Notes: generated by a model from the sequence alone, not told the origin. A stretch of DNA of 64,000 nucleotides from CAZMGG01 sp964565715 (GCA_964565715.1 CAZMGG010000013.1:7899-71898); one strand, 5' to 3'; shown: positions 55,024 through 62,783, counted from the first letter of the stretch. Numbers and translations are program-made.

Positions 55024-55779
55024 TCACGGCCCCGAATCCAGCATGCGCCGGGCCCGCTCCAATGCCCGCTCCAAGGATGCCTTCACCCACGCCTTGACCC
55101 AGGACCGGTCGCCACGCCAGGGCGGAGGGTGATGCACGTACATGACAATGGCCGCCCGGACCTCAGGCAGGGCATACAAGCCGTACCGGTCACTGATCTC
55201 CATGATGACCTCCCACTCCCATGGCTCCTCTTCGGTTACCGGAAACTCCTTTATCTTGACAGCAAACCATTGGGCGATGTCGGCATGCGTCTCCAGCCTG
55301 CGGAGGGCCATGCCTCGCCACCGGATCGGACGTAGCACTTCGTTGACGGTTTCATACTGATGATCGGGTGTGACCCTCTCCAGATCCCTCCATCGCCTGT
55401 CCAGTCGCTCAACAGCACCATCCGAGTAGCTGGCAGACAAGGCGCAGGTCAACAACAGGCTGGGAGGGACTCTCGCCCCCTGCAACCATGTCATGATGAC
55501 CTCCTCCGCCAAAGCGGCGTATTCCCAGGGACGCTGCCGCATTGCCGGCTCGAGTGCCTCTGTCGCAGTAGCGCGGGCAAACGCCGGCAAACCCACCGAA
55601 TGGTGTTCGGCATGATTCGCACAGCTTCCCGCAACCAGGAGTAGAACCCATGCAATGGCATGGCTTCTTGGCTCCAGCGATGCCCCACCTGTGACGCCAC
55701 GGCCCGCCGCAGATGGAGCCGCGATGCACCGTCGCGCATGCATGCGCGACGCGCTTCCTATTAGGACTAATAGGCCCAT
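55024..55779 (-). CDS. lipoprotein, tail partner of cassette A
   Basis: 251 residues from the ATG at 55779, which overlaps the cysteine-rich A stop by 13 bases; a later ATG (MHARRCIAAPS) is also possible. A hydrophobic stretch with lipobox (AWVLLLVAGSCANHAEHH) lies unusually deep at about residues 43-55. The mature part is helical (PWEYAALAEEVIMTWLQGA; WRDLERVTPDHQYETVNEVL; WVKASLERALERARRML). Not recognised. Overlap implies co-translation with the cysteine-rich protein, as in cassette B. Confidence 0.6.
   Translation of the reverse strand: MGLLVLIGSASRMHARRCIAAPSAAGRGVTGGASLEPRSHAIAWVLLLVAGSCANHAEHHSVGLPAFARATATEALEPAMRQRPWEYAALAEEVIMTWLQGARVPPSLLLTCALSASYSDGAVERLDRRWRDLERVTPDHQYETVNEVLRPIRWRGMALRRLETHADIAQWFAVKIKEFPVTEEEPWEWEVIMEISDRYGLYALPEVRAAIVMYVHHPPPWRGDRSWVKAWVKASLERALERARRMLDSGP
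55757..55774. promoter_or_regulatory. perfect hairpin across the A stop / lipoprotein start
   Basis: CCTATTAGGACTAATAGG is an 8-bp perfect inverted repeat with a 2-base centre. It includes the cysteine-rich A stop codon and early codons of the downstream lipoprotein gene. Could modulate translational coupling; inference only. Confidence 0.35.
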
Positions 55780-57080
55780 GGCTTAGTGTTGTCGCCGGAT
55801 GGCATGCTGAACCCGCGCTCCTTGCGGAAGACAATGCTGCTTCCATCTGCACTAAGCCCAGAACCCTTCGACCTGAGTATCTGACGGATGCTGACGGTCA
55901 CATGATCGTTGTTGCACGCACAGGCGCCACCACTACTGAAACGCACAAAGATGTCCAGCGTAGGATCGATCCGACTAGTGCCAAGAATGCCATGTCCGTA
56001 GGAGGCTGCTGCGCTTAACGATGGCACATCAGTGATGGGAATCTCGCCAGAGAAACAAGGATCTGCTGACCCTCCTCCAAGCCACTCCTTTCCCTGCACA
56101 GTGGTGTCACCACGCACGCTCTGATTGTGCCAATGGCTTTCGCCTGGTGGACTAGTCTTTGGCACAAAGTCCCGCTTCACGTGGTTCACCCTCTCATACC
56201 AGTCCATGGAGCACTTGTCGTCGCCCTGGTCATTCCTGTTTGGCTTGCGACTGCCCCGCCGCAACCGCGCGGTAAGAGTGAACATCGATCCGAGGTAGCT
56301 TCCCATGACTTCCGTCCTCCCAACACTACCACCGAAACTCCTCCCGTATCCGGGATCGGGCTCGGGGACCGCGCCGCCAGGGAGCTGCTTGGAAGTAACA
56401 ATGACATCCTCGATGCAGCAGCAGCACTCTCCGGGGCCACCTTCTCCACCCAGGGCCCCACCGCCCATTCCGGCGCCGCCCTCGTCTGCGTCCCCCTTGT
56501 CGGCGCCTCCCGTACAGCCATGGCACGACTCTAGCGTTGGATCGTCACATACAGAGAATCCTCCTGCGCCGCGGTGCCCACACATCCACCCAGCAGAAGT
56601 CATGCAGCAATACTGGTCGCTCGATGCATCTCGACCAAGAGAGGATGGGAGATCTGGATTCGCCTGCACGGTACTCCTCGGCCCTGCACTGCCGCGGCTG
56701 CCGCAGCCACCACACTCGCAATCCAGTGGAGTGCAAGGTGCACGCCCTTCGTGGCCATGCCATCTGCGATCCTTCCCTCGCACATCTCGTGCCAGGGACT
56801 CTTGCCCCGCCGCAGGATCGAAGTCCAGCGACTGCTCCTTGGCCAGCGCGCAGCGCCGACCATGGTCGATGCCGACCCGGCGCAGGATGATCGCGCCAAG
56901 CCTCTCCAGTTCGCCAAGGCTCAGGGCCCGCCATTCCGGTCCACGCGCCACGATCCGCAGGCAGGTCTCCTGGATCGCGTCCTCCCGACTCGGAGCGCAG
57001 CGCAACCTTCGCTGCACTCGCAACCTCTCGGTCAACCAAGCCAGCCTGCAACCGTCCAGGTCCTCGGATCCGGTCTCCAT
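55767..57080 (-). CDS. cassette A: sigma region-2 head fused in frame to cysteine-rich CCCC protein
   Basis: 437 residues from the ATG at 57080, preceded by a GGAGGTG Shine-Dalgarno. Residues 1 to ~101 (METGSEDLDGCRLAWLTERL to ESLARDVRGK) match the head of the sigma-like gene at 60128-60721. At the linker the frame continues into a Cys/Gly-rich region (CGGCGSRG, CCMTSAGWMCGHRG, CHGCTGG), then ECCCCIEDVIVTSK, beta-rich stretches (MFTLTARLRRG; CSMDWYERVNHVKRDF), FSGEIPITDVPSLS, and a terminal domain with GACACNNDHVTVSIRQIL. Sigma region 4 is absent. The CCCC-[IV]-x-x-V motif and following order resemble cassette B (58219-59250). The cysteines suggest metal binding or disulfides; function unknown. 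Confidence 0.7.
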   Translation of the reverse strand: METGSEDLDGCRLAWLTERLRVQRRLRCAPSREDAIQETCLRIVARGPEWRALSLGELERLGAIILRRVGIDHGRRCALAKEQSLDFDPAAGQESLARDVRGKDRRWHGHEGRAPCTPLDCECGGCGSRGSAGPRSTVQANPDLPSSLGRDASSDQYCCMTSAGWMCGHRGAGGFSVCDDPTLESCHGCTGGADKGDADEGGAGMGGGALGGEGGPGECCCCIEDVIVTSKQLPGGAVPEPDPGYGRSFGGSVGRTEVMGSYLGSMFTLTARLRRGSRKPNRNDQGDDKCSMDWYERVNHVKRDFVPKTSPPGESHWHNQSVRGDTTVQGKEWLGGGSADPCFSGEIPITDVPSLSAAASYGHGILGTSRIDPTLDIFVRFSSGGACACNNDHVTVSIRQILRSKGSGLSADGSSIVFRKERGFSMPSGDNTKPWAY

Positions 57081-57345
57081 GCGGCGGCACCTCCTCGATG
57101 CCTGGACAGCAGGATAGCCACCGCATGGCGCCTGGCAACCACCCTTCCGCCGCGGGCGCCTCGGGGCATCCACCAACCCCTGCCATCCGCGTCGGCCAGA
57201 ATGGCCGCCCCTCGCAAGATGCGCACTTGGACCAACGTTTCGCCAGCCCCGGTGGCACTCTCGATCAGACCCATGCGGTCCGTGCCACGCCCTCGCTTGT
57301 TGGCGTCGCCACGCATGCCAGGTTTCCATGCCATGCGTGCCACGG
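56772..57345 (-). repeat. sigma head plus upstream region, copy related to 60412-60962
   Basis: About 560 bases covering the sigma N-terminal half (56775-57080), its Shine-Dalgarno and ~265 bases upstream, nearly the same as 60412-60962 with scattered differences. Upstream differences include frame-changing indels, so that part is probably promoter rather than coding. A third, shorter copy of the upstream part is at about 61150-61290. Confidence 0.85.
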
Positions 57346-57750
57346 ACGAGGTCGTGCAGGCCGTCAGCCGCTGCCTTCTCGGCGAGCCCCATCTCAGGTG
57401 GGGTTACGTGTTCGGCTCCGTCGCCCGCGGCGGCAGGTTCCGCGATGTCGATGTCGCGGTCATGCCGTCGGACTCGATGCCGGCCGGCGCCGTCGCGTGG
57501 GGGCGACTGATCGCCGCTCTCGAGACAGCCACGGGTCACCGCGTCGATCTGGTGGACCTCAATCGGGCATCGGGCAGAACTGCCCCTGGTCGGCCCGATG
57601 CTGGCGGAACGGATCGTGGTACTGGACCGCGAGCCCGCTGCCCGCGGTGCCTTCGAAGCCGGGACGACATCCCGCTGGCTCGACTTCCGCATGTCCTACG
57701 ATGAGTTCCCCAGGGAGCCATGTCTCTGTGATGGGGGGCGCCGCCGCAGC
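57333..57750 (+). pseudogene. MNT-type nucleotidyltransferase, frameshifted
   Basis: From the ATG at 57333 the frame encodes MRATDEVVQAVSRCLLG, then WGYVFGSVARGGRFRDVDVAVM with the polymerase-beta-type signature G-S-x-x-R-G...D-x-D, and HRVDLVDLNRASG. Around 57570-57585 one base is lost; the matching continuation is in another frame (AELPLVGPMLAERIVVLDREP, WLDFRMSYDEF). MNT proteins are minimal nucleotidyltransferases, often antitoxins of HEPN toxins; no HEPN gene is next to it. It is the only plus-strand gene in this region and overlaps the promoter repeat of cassette A. Confidence 0.65.
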
Positions 57751-58229
57751 GTCCACATGCACAGGACGCCAATCCCCAGGTTGGCCAACAAGGGGATCCC
57801 GATCTCCCAGCGCACCCACCACCAAGTCACCTCGTCAGCCCCCATGGCAATGTTGCCTGGCCGCTCCTCAAACTCATGGATGGCAGACGCTATCAGCACG
57901 GCGAGGATGGTCGCGGTGGCAATCCACATCTGCAGCTTGACCAACTTCTCCTCATGATGTCCACGCACCCCAGTCCATGCCGCCAAGAACGTCGCGCTCA
58001 CACCCGACAGGAGGACATACCAACCGACCCATCTCTCCAGCGGCCAGACATTCAGGTAGATGACACCGGGACCCTCCAAGTAGCGCAACCGCCAGCTGTA
58101 CCACCATGGCATACGGACAGAGACACAACTGACCAGAGAGAAGGCTACGATGAGCGCCTGGCGGAGCCGCCAACTTGTCCGACACGCGACACCCATTGTC
58201 TCTGCCTCTTGAGAACCGCTATCTGCCAT
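57696..58229 (-). CDS. membrane protein, tail partner of cassette B
   Basis: 177 residues from the ATG at 58229, overlapping the cysteine-rich B stop by 11 bases. Four hydrophobic segments: ALIVAFSLVSCVSV, VGWYVLLSGVSATFLAAW, MWIATATILAVLIASAI and IGIPLLANLGIGVLCMW. No recognised family and no similarity seen to the partners in cassettes A or C. The overlapping start suggests the cysteine-rich protein and this one are made together, as effector-immunity or secretion pairs often are. Confidence 0.65.
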   Translation of the reverse strand: MADSGSQEAETMGVACRTSWRLRQALIVAFSLVSCVSVRMPWWYSWRLRYLEGPGVIYLNVWPLERWVGWYVLLSGVSATFLAAWTGVRGHHEEKLVKLQMWIATATILAVLIASAIHEFEERPGNIAMGADEVTWWWVRWEIGIPLLANLGIGVLCMWTLRRRPPSQRHGSLGNSS

Positions 58230-59250
58230 AGTAGTTCGGAATGCCTGCTATGGGCGTCGCTAGCGGCACGACCACCGGCGCAACGACTTCGTTCTCTGGC
58301 TTGCCGTCGGGATTGGAGGGAAGCACATGCCCAAGGACAAACCATTGTGAAACAGGGCACTCGCATCCCGGAGCCGAGTTGAATCGCCAGTTGTAGGCCA
58401 GCATGGCATCCTTGTTCGCCCTGTCCATCTCGATAGCCGTGGGTATATCAAAGGCCATCACATCAAACTCCTTGGGACAAACGACGTCGGCCGTAACCTT
58501 GCTCCGCCATTCCGTCACGCCAGTAGGCTTGCCCTCCGACTCCAACCCGCGAACCACGTCCATGATGCTCTCGTTCTTCATGACATCCTCCCATCCATGT
58601 GCAATGGTGTAGGGCAAACGGCGCCGGATCCCGTCGGACAAGACTGCTTTTTCCCATCGCTCCAGATGACATGGGACTGCCTTGGCTGATGGCCTCTGAC
58701 TTCCCTTGTACTCAAGCCTTATCTTGAGAATCAAGATGATCATCCCACCATCAACTTGGGCGTTGCGCCGCTTGACGGCATCCATGACCGCTTGGTGGCC
58801 CTCATTACTCGCGTCTAGCTCTCTGAATCTGAGCACTCTTGCGGTGACGTTCTTCACGCAACAGCAGCAGCCACTTTCACCATCTCCTGAGCCATCGTCG
58901 CAATTACAGTCACACGTCTGGCTGCGGGGCCCTTCGCTGACGGGTGTGGACCAGCCATCCATGACTTCGTCCTGCCAGAGCCCTGACGCCGCAGGCTGAC
59001 AGCTCTCAACGCAAGACGTCATCCCAGCTTCAAGCCTCATGCCCATGATGCTCTGCGCGAGGCGTGTATCCAGATGAGCCCTCCCAGCGGACTCTTGTCC
59101 GCAGCCGCGCTTCACGGCGCTGAGACTGGTGGAATCCCAGACATCCCCCATGCCATCGTCTGGCATTGACCATTGGACGCCAGCAGGGACGTCAGCCTTG
59201 TTGCAGCACTTCTTCATGTCGTCTTGGGACCATGTTTCCTGGGCCGACAC
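58219..59250 (-). CDS. cassette B: cysteine-rich CCCC protein
   Basis: 343 residues if started at GTG 59250 (VSAQETWSQDDM), or 332 from ATG 59217 (MKKCCNKAD). Neither has a good Shine-Dalgarno; the gene begins 8-40 bases after the RGGDD-2 stop. Cysteine-rich N-terminus (MTSCVESCQPAA, TCDCNCDDGSGDGESG), then CCCCVKNVTARVLRF, a beta-rich middle (GGMIILILKIRLEYKG; CHLERWEKAVLSDGIRRR), and a C-terminal part with CECPVSQWFVLGH. Shares the CCCC-[IV]-x-x-V block and the C-x-[LM]-x-W-x-[ER] pattern with cassette A. No signal peptide or enzyme motif. Function unknown. Confidence 0.65.
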   Translation of the reverse strand: MSAQETWSQDDMKKCCNKADVPAGVQWSMPDDGMGDVWDSTSLSAVKRGCGQESAGRAHLDTRLAQSIMGMRLEAGMTSCVESCQPAASGLWQDEVMDGWSTPVSEGPRSQTCDCNCDDGSGDGESGCCCCVKNVTARVLRFRELDASNEGHQAVMDAVKRRNAQVDGGMIILILKIRLEYKGSQRPSAKAVPCHLERWEKAVLSDGIRRRLPYTIAHGWEDVMKNESIMDVVRGLESEGKPTGVTEWRSKVTADVVCPKEFDVMAFDIPTAIEMDRANKDAMLAYNWRFNSAPGCECPVSQWFVLGHVLPSNPDGKPENEVVAPVVVPLATPIAGIPNYYGR

Positions 59251-59258
59251 TTCTAGAT

Positions 59259-59687
59259 CTAAGGCTTCGCCGCCCGATCGAAAAACACCGGCGCGAACAA
59301 CCGGATCTGGATCCATTCGCCGGTTGCGCCGTCGAGGGCCTCGATCTTCAGTCGGACCAGCTCCTTCAGCCCCTTCGCCACCGTGCTGGTCGACGCCACG
59401 GACTGCACGAGCAACTGCTTCACCTTGGTGGGATTGGCGGCGGCAGGATCCAGGATCAACTCCAGCTCGCTGGTCCCCGCCTGGTCCTTGACCACCTCAC
59501 CATGTCCTGCGTCTTCCGCGTCCTTGGTGTAGACCGTGATGCGCAGGGTCATCCCCCCGCCGCCGTTGTCGTCCCAGTCGATGATCTGGGCCCGGGCGAA
59601 CATGTCGTCGCCGCCGCGTGACACCCAGTCCGTGTACAACTCCTCGCCCATGAAGAACTTGCGGCCCGGAATCGTGTTCGCTGCCAT
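59259..59687 (-). CDS. RGGDD-2 small protein (cassette B head)
   Basis: 142 residues from the ATG at 59687, preceded by AGGAGG at 6 bases. Contains YTDWVSRGGDDMFARAQII, then TLRITVYTKDAEDAGHGEVV, ELELILDPAAAN, and LKELVRLKIEALDG...FAPVFF. Predicted all-beta, ~15 kDa, acidic. Shares W-x-x-RGGDD, the V-x-TK-x-x-[ED]D-x-G-x-G-x-x-V block and the LVR-x-K ending with RGGDD-1, so the two are paralogues. The product is identical or nearly so to the one at 62794-63222. No family recognised. Confidence 0.75.
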   Translation of the reverse strand: MAANTIPGRKFFMGEELYTDWVSRGGDDMFARAQIIDWDDNGGGGMTLRITVYTKDAEDAGHGEVVKDQAGTSELELILDPAAANPTKVKQLLVQSVASTSTVAKGLKELVRLKIEALDGATGEWIQIRLFAPVFFDRAAKP

Positions 59688-59729
59688 GTCGTGCCTCCTG
59701 TGCAATGAAGGGTCAGGGGTTGGATCCGA

Positions 59730-60074
59730 TCAGACGTGCGCCCGCGCGAACCACGTCACGGACAGCATGCGGAACAGCACGCCCGTGCCATTCACCGCCT
59801 TGAACTTGAACCGCACGAGGTCCTGCAACTCGCCGTTCACCTCCACGGTCTTGAAGCCCGTCCCGGAGATCGCCGACCAGTCGGTGCTCTCCACCACCTT
59901 GGTGCCCGGGCCGGTGTCGTCGGCGGACTTGGTCCACACGTCCACCTCCAGATCGGCGGACGCGCCGAGGGCGGAGACGACCTCCTGCGTGAAGACCGCA
60001 TCGTCGCCGCCCCGGGCCATCCATTCGCCGAGCGCCTCCATTCCTGCCAGCAGCAACACGAGTCCGGATTGCAT
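59730..60074 (-). CDS. RGGDD-1 small protein (cassette B head)
   Basis: 114 residues from the ATG at 60074, preceded by GGGAG. MQSGLVLLLAGMEALGEWMARGGDDAVF is followed by DLEVDVWTKSADDTGPGTKVV and LQDLVRFKFKAVNGTGVLF. Paralogue of RGGDD-2, lacking the latter's ~30-residue insert. The hydrophobic start is short and probably not a signal. Lies between the sigma-like gene (53-base gap) and RGGDD-2 (42-base gap), all on one strand; an operon is likely. Confidence 0.75.
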   Translation of the reverse strand: MQSGLVLLLAGMEALGEWMARGGDDAVFTQEVVSALGASADLEVDVWTKSADDTGPGTKVVESTDWSAISGTGFKTVEVNGELQDLVRFKFKAVNGTGVLFRMLSVTWFARAHV

Positions 60075-60127
60075 CGCCAACTCCCTTCGGGTGATCGGCA
60101 GCCAGCACCATGCCGGCTGCCCACAAG

Positions 60128-60721
60128 CTAAACGATCGGGGGCAATGCCGCCGGGCCATTTTCTTCGCACGCCGCGGTGAGCCGGCGCTGGATCCGCTGC
60201 CGCATCTGTTGGACGGCCTGACGCTTCCGACCCGTCGCCGCGGCGAGTTCGCGATTCGACCGGATGCCGTCGGCCATGCAACCGAGCAGGACTTGCTGAG
60301 GCCTGGTCAGACAGGAACGGATGGGCTCGCTCGCCAGGGCCTGCCGCAGCACGCAGCATTCGCCATCCAGGGGCTCTGGAAGCGATTCCTTCCTTCCTTC
60401 CTTCCTTCTTTCCTTCCCTCGCACATCTCGTGCCAGGGACTCTTGCCCCGCCGCAGGATCGAAGTCCAGCGACTGCTCCTTGGCCAGCGCGCAGCGCCGA
60501 CCATGGTCGATGCCGACCCGGCGCAGGATGATCGCGCCAAGCCTCTCCAGTTCGCCAAGGCTCAGGGCCCGCCATTCCGGTCCACGCGCCACGATCCGCA
60601 GGCAGGTCTCCTGGATCGCGTCCTCCCGACTCGGAGCGCAGCGCAACCTTCGCTGCACTCGCAACCTCTCGGTCAACCAAGCCAGCCTGCAACCGTCCAG
60701 GTCCTCGGATCCGGTCTCCAT
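60128..60721 (-). CDS. ECF-sigma-like regulator with TTCC-repeat linker (cassette B head)
   Basis: 197 residues from the ATG at 60721, preceded by a strong GGAGGTG. Region 2-like: SREDAIQETCLRIVARG and LGAIILRRVGIDHGRRCALA. Region 4-like HTH: LTRPQQVLLGCMADG and RELAAATGRKRQAVQQMRQ. Both regions are weakly conserved but in the right order and spacing. The linker (residues ~101-112, GKERRKEGRKES) is encoded by a TTCC tetranucleotide tract, where slippage would remove region 4. Likely regulator of its own operon (inference from position). It is distinct from the sigma factor at 22963-23556. Confidence 0.75.
   Translation of the reverse strand: METGSEDLDGCRLAWLTERLRVQRRLRCAPSREDAIQETCLRIVARGPEWRALSLGELERLGAIILRRVGIDHGRRCALAKEQSLDFDPAAGQESLARDVRGKERRKEGRKESLPEPLDGECCVLRQALASEPIRSCLTRPQQVLLGCMADGIRSNRELAAATGRKRQAVQQMRQRIQRRLTAACEENGPAALPPIV
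60386..60417. repeat. TTCC tetranucleotide tract in sigma-like linker
   Basis: (TTCC)5 TTCT (TTCC)2, 32 bases, in the coding region between sigma regions 2 and 4. A unit gain or loss shifts the frame. The second copy is at 63921-63952 with the same length. Confidence 0.95.
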
Positions 60722-60962
60722 GCGGCGGCACCTCCTCGATGCCTGGACGACAGGATAGCCACCTCATGGCGCCTGGCAACCCACCCTCCCGCCTCGGGGC
60801 CTCGGGGCATCCACCAACCCCTGCCATCCGCGTCGGCCAGAATGGCCGACCCTCGCAAGGTGCGCACTTCGACCAACGTTTCGCCAGTCCCCGAAGGCAC
60901 TCTCGATCAGACCCCTGCGGTCCGTGCCACGCCCTCGCTTGTTCTCATCGCCACGCATGCTC
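60412..60962 (-). repeat. sigma head plus upstream region, copy related to 56772-57345
   Basis: Covers the N-terminal half of the sigma-like gene, Shine-Dalgarno and upstream ~240 bases. Near-identical to 56772-57345. Indels upstream alter frames between the two copies. Confidence 0.85.
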
Positions 60963-61004
60963 AGGACGCGGCCAGGTACGGACTGCGGTCGCGAGGATCG
61001 CTAA

Positions 61005-61290
61005 CCCTGCGCCATGGGTCGATCGCAGCATGCGCGAGATGATGCCCCAGAAGATGACGGCCTCCGCGCACGCGAGCCCAGCCACCAGGGCGACATCATC
61101 CGCATCGCCACGCCATCTGCTCTGCCTCTGCCGAGACCGCTGTGGGAGGTGCGCACCTGAACCAACGTTTCGCCAGCCCCTCAAGGCAAGCTCGATCAGA
61201 CCGATGCGGTCCTTGCCACGCCCTCGCTTGTTGGCTCGGCTTCCATGCCACACGTGCCACGGACGAGGCCGTGGCCCTGATCGCCCTCCC
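61005..61290. other. remnants: membrane-protein gene fragment and third copy of promoter repeat
   Basis: This part of a 574-base gene-free stretch holds a ~110-base fragment (about 61005-61115) matching the middle of the membrane-protein gene at 54259-54948 (ACAEAVIFWGI, RMLRSTHGAG). From about 61150 to 61290 there is a degraded third copy of the sequence upstream of the sigma-like genes (CCAACGTTTCGCCAGCCCC, then CTCGATCAGACC). No intact gene. Confidence 0.65.
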
Positions 61291-61295
61291 TCACG

Positions 61296-61742
61296 TCACA
61301 GGAACTTGCTGATGTGCGCCACAATGTCGGCAAACTCCTGGGCCGACAGGTCGATACGCGGCATCACACGGTCCCACCCCGGCAGCCTGCTGAACTCATC
61401 CGGCCACAAGCACGACCTGATTATGTAGACCCCCGGGCTGCTGGACTGTGTGGAGGCGATTCCCTGCCTCATCAACGCGCCAGACAGCTTGACATACGAC
61501 CAGCCCCACTGATCGTGCCCCTCGATCGCGCGCGGGCCTATCACGTGACAACGGATGCAGTGTCTCCCGAAGAGTTGTTCGCCACGGTTCGAATCGCCGA
61601 CCGCAAGGCTCTGGCATGCAGCCACGAACAGCTCCTGGCGCCGCCGCCAATCATTGCCCATCACACTCAGCACAAGGACCATCCCGATAGGGATGCCCCA
61701 CAGCAGGAGCTTGTCCAATCGCCCGCGACGCTCGGATCTCAT
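61296..61742 (-). CDS. membrane-anchored cytochrome c-like protein, tail partner of cassette C
   Basis: 148 residues. N-terminal anchor LLLWGIPIGMVLVLSVMG, then a class I-like c-type heme domain: GEQLFGRHCIRCHVIGP (CxxCH) and WDRVMPRIDLSAQEFADIVAHISKFL, where the Met of VMPRIDLS is the likely distal ligand. Begins 33 bases after the cysteine-rich C stop on the same strand. It differs completely from the partners in cassettes A and B. Confidence 0.75.
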   Translation of the reverse strand: MRSERRGRLDKLLLWGIPIGMVLVLSVMGNDWRRRQELFVAACQSLAVGDSNRGEQLFGRHCIRCHVIGPRAIEGHDQWGWSYVKLSGALMRQGIASTQSSSPGVYIIRSCLWPDEFSRLPGWDRVMPRIDLSAQEFADIVAHISKFL

Positions 61743-61775
61743 GGGATGGCACGCCCACTTGCCGACGGACTCATT

Positions 61776-62783
61776 CTAGAGACGTGGCCGCCCCCGGCAT
61801 GCGCTGTCGTCGGCTGCGACCGGTGCAGAGCCGTCGTCGGCAACGAAATGACACACCATTCGCGACCAAGACGTAGGGAAGAGCTTGGCCCACCTCCGGA
61901 GCATCTGCTCGCACCTCTTCGCCATCGTTGCTGATGCCGAACAGTCCATGATCATGAACAGCGCCTTCACGAAGTCGTCATCATCCTTGTCTTCCCATTT
62001 GCCCTTGTCCCGGCACGCGACCTTGCAATCCTCATGAGCGGACACTCCAAGACTCATTCCGTGACTTCGCGCGCACTGGAGACAGGCACGCATGCACTGA
62101 CCGCCATCCGAGTCTGGGAATACACAGCACATGTCGCGGAGGCTCCACCTGCAACTGCACGACCCATACTGACCGGATGGCCACTCACACACAATTGCGG
62201 CCGTCCCGTATCGGCATGCGTCGAGATCGTCGCGAGACTTCGGCGGACGGCGAGCGCACCACTCCGACCAACTCATGTTCTCCCAACAACACGAGCTGTA
62301 CAGAGCCCCGATGGCCGGATCGGGCTTCGTCAGCAGCATGCTCCACAGGTCGGCACACTTTGGATGACAGGGATTACCCGCGGCTGCACGGAGTGATGAG
62401 CAACACCCACCCGACATCCCGCTCTGTCGTTGATCCATGCCCAACCCGAACTCACGCGATGGAATGGCGCCGCTCCTACCCCCTTGGCCGACCCTCATAT
62501 CCGCCATCTCCCAGTCGGTCCACGCCAGCGCATCATCGGTATGCCTACCCAAGCCGCCGGCGACAGAGCCCCGATTGCAGGAGCAGGAGCCGGAAGAAGC
62601 TGCCCCGCATCCACCGCCACAGCTCCCGCTGCCGCACCCTCTAACCTTGCCCCATCCCGCGGCGGTCGACCGACCATGACCTTCGGCCAAAGATGCGGAC
62701 GTGACATCCCATAGGCCGGTCTGATCGTGCTGCGCGTCACCCCACTGCATCAGGCCTCGCGCTGCTACTGTGCCGCAGGCCAT
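61776..62783 (-). CDS. cassette C: cysteine-rich protein
   Basis: 335 residues from the ATG at 62783, 10 bases after the RGGDD-2 stop, with an AGAGG Shine-Dalgarno. Very rich in cysteine: CGSGSCGGGCGAASSGSCSC, SGGCCSSLRAAAGNPCHPKC, YSSCCWENMSWSEWC, SCSCRWSLRDMCCV, CMRACLQCARSHG and CKVACRDKGKWEDKDDDD. It lacks the CCCC-[IV]-x-x-V block of A and B, and the C-terminal half (CRYGTAAIVCEW onward) is not related to theirs. The cysteine spacing suggests several disulfides or metal clusters. No signal peptide is evident, and no family is recognised. Confidence 0.65.
   Translation of the reverse strand: MACGTVAARGLMQWGDAQHDQTGLWDVTSASLAEGHGRSTAAGWGKVRGCGSGSCGGGCGAASSGSCSCNRGSVAGGLGRHTDDALAWTDWEMADMRVGQGGRSGAIPSREFGLGMDQRQSGMSGGCCSSLRAAAGNPCHPKCADLWSMLLTKPDPAIGALYSSCCWENMSWSEWCARRPPKSRDDLDACRYGTAAIVCEWPSGQYGSCSCRWSLRDMCCVFPDSDGGQCMRACLQCARSHGMSLGVSAHEDCKVACRDKGKWEDKDDDDFVKALFMIMDCSASATMAKRCEQMLRRWAKLFPTSWSRMVCHFVADDGSAPVAADDSACRGRPRL

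Larger units (their letters stand above)
59262..60465. repeat. direct duplication, copy 1
   Basis: At least 1,204 bases almost identical to 62797-64000 (offset 3,535). Only a few differences were noticed, at the left edge near 59268 and 59282. Encodes RGGDD-2, RGGDD-1 and most of the sigma-like gene. Confidence 0.92.

Noticed and set aside
57032..57343. Small frame upstream of the cassette A head, also present near 60673-60900
   Set aside because: Looked conserved, but indels between the copies change its frame, so the sequence is more likely a repeated promoter region than a gene.
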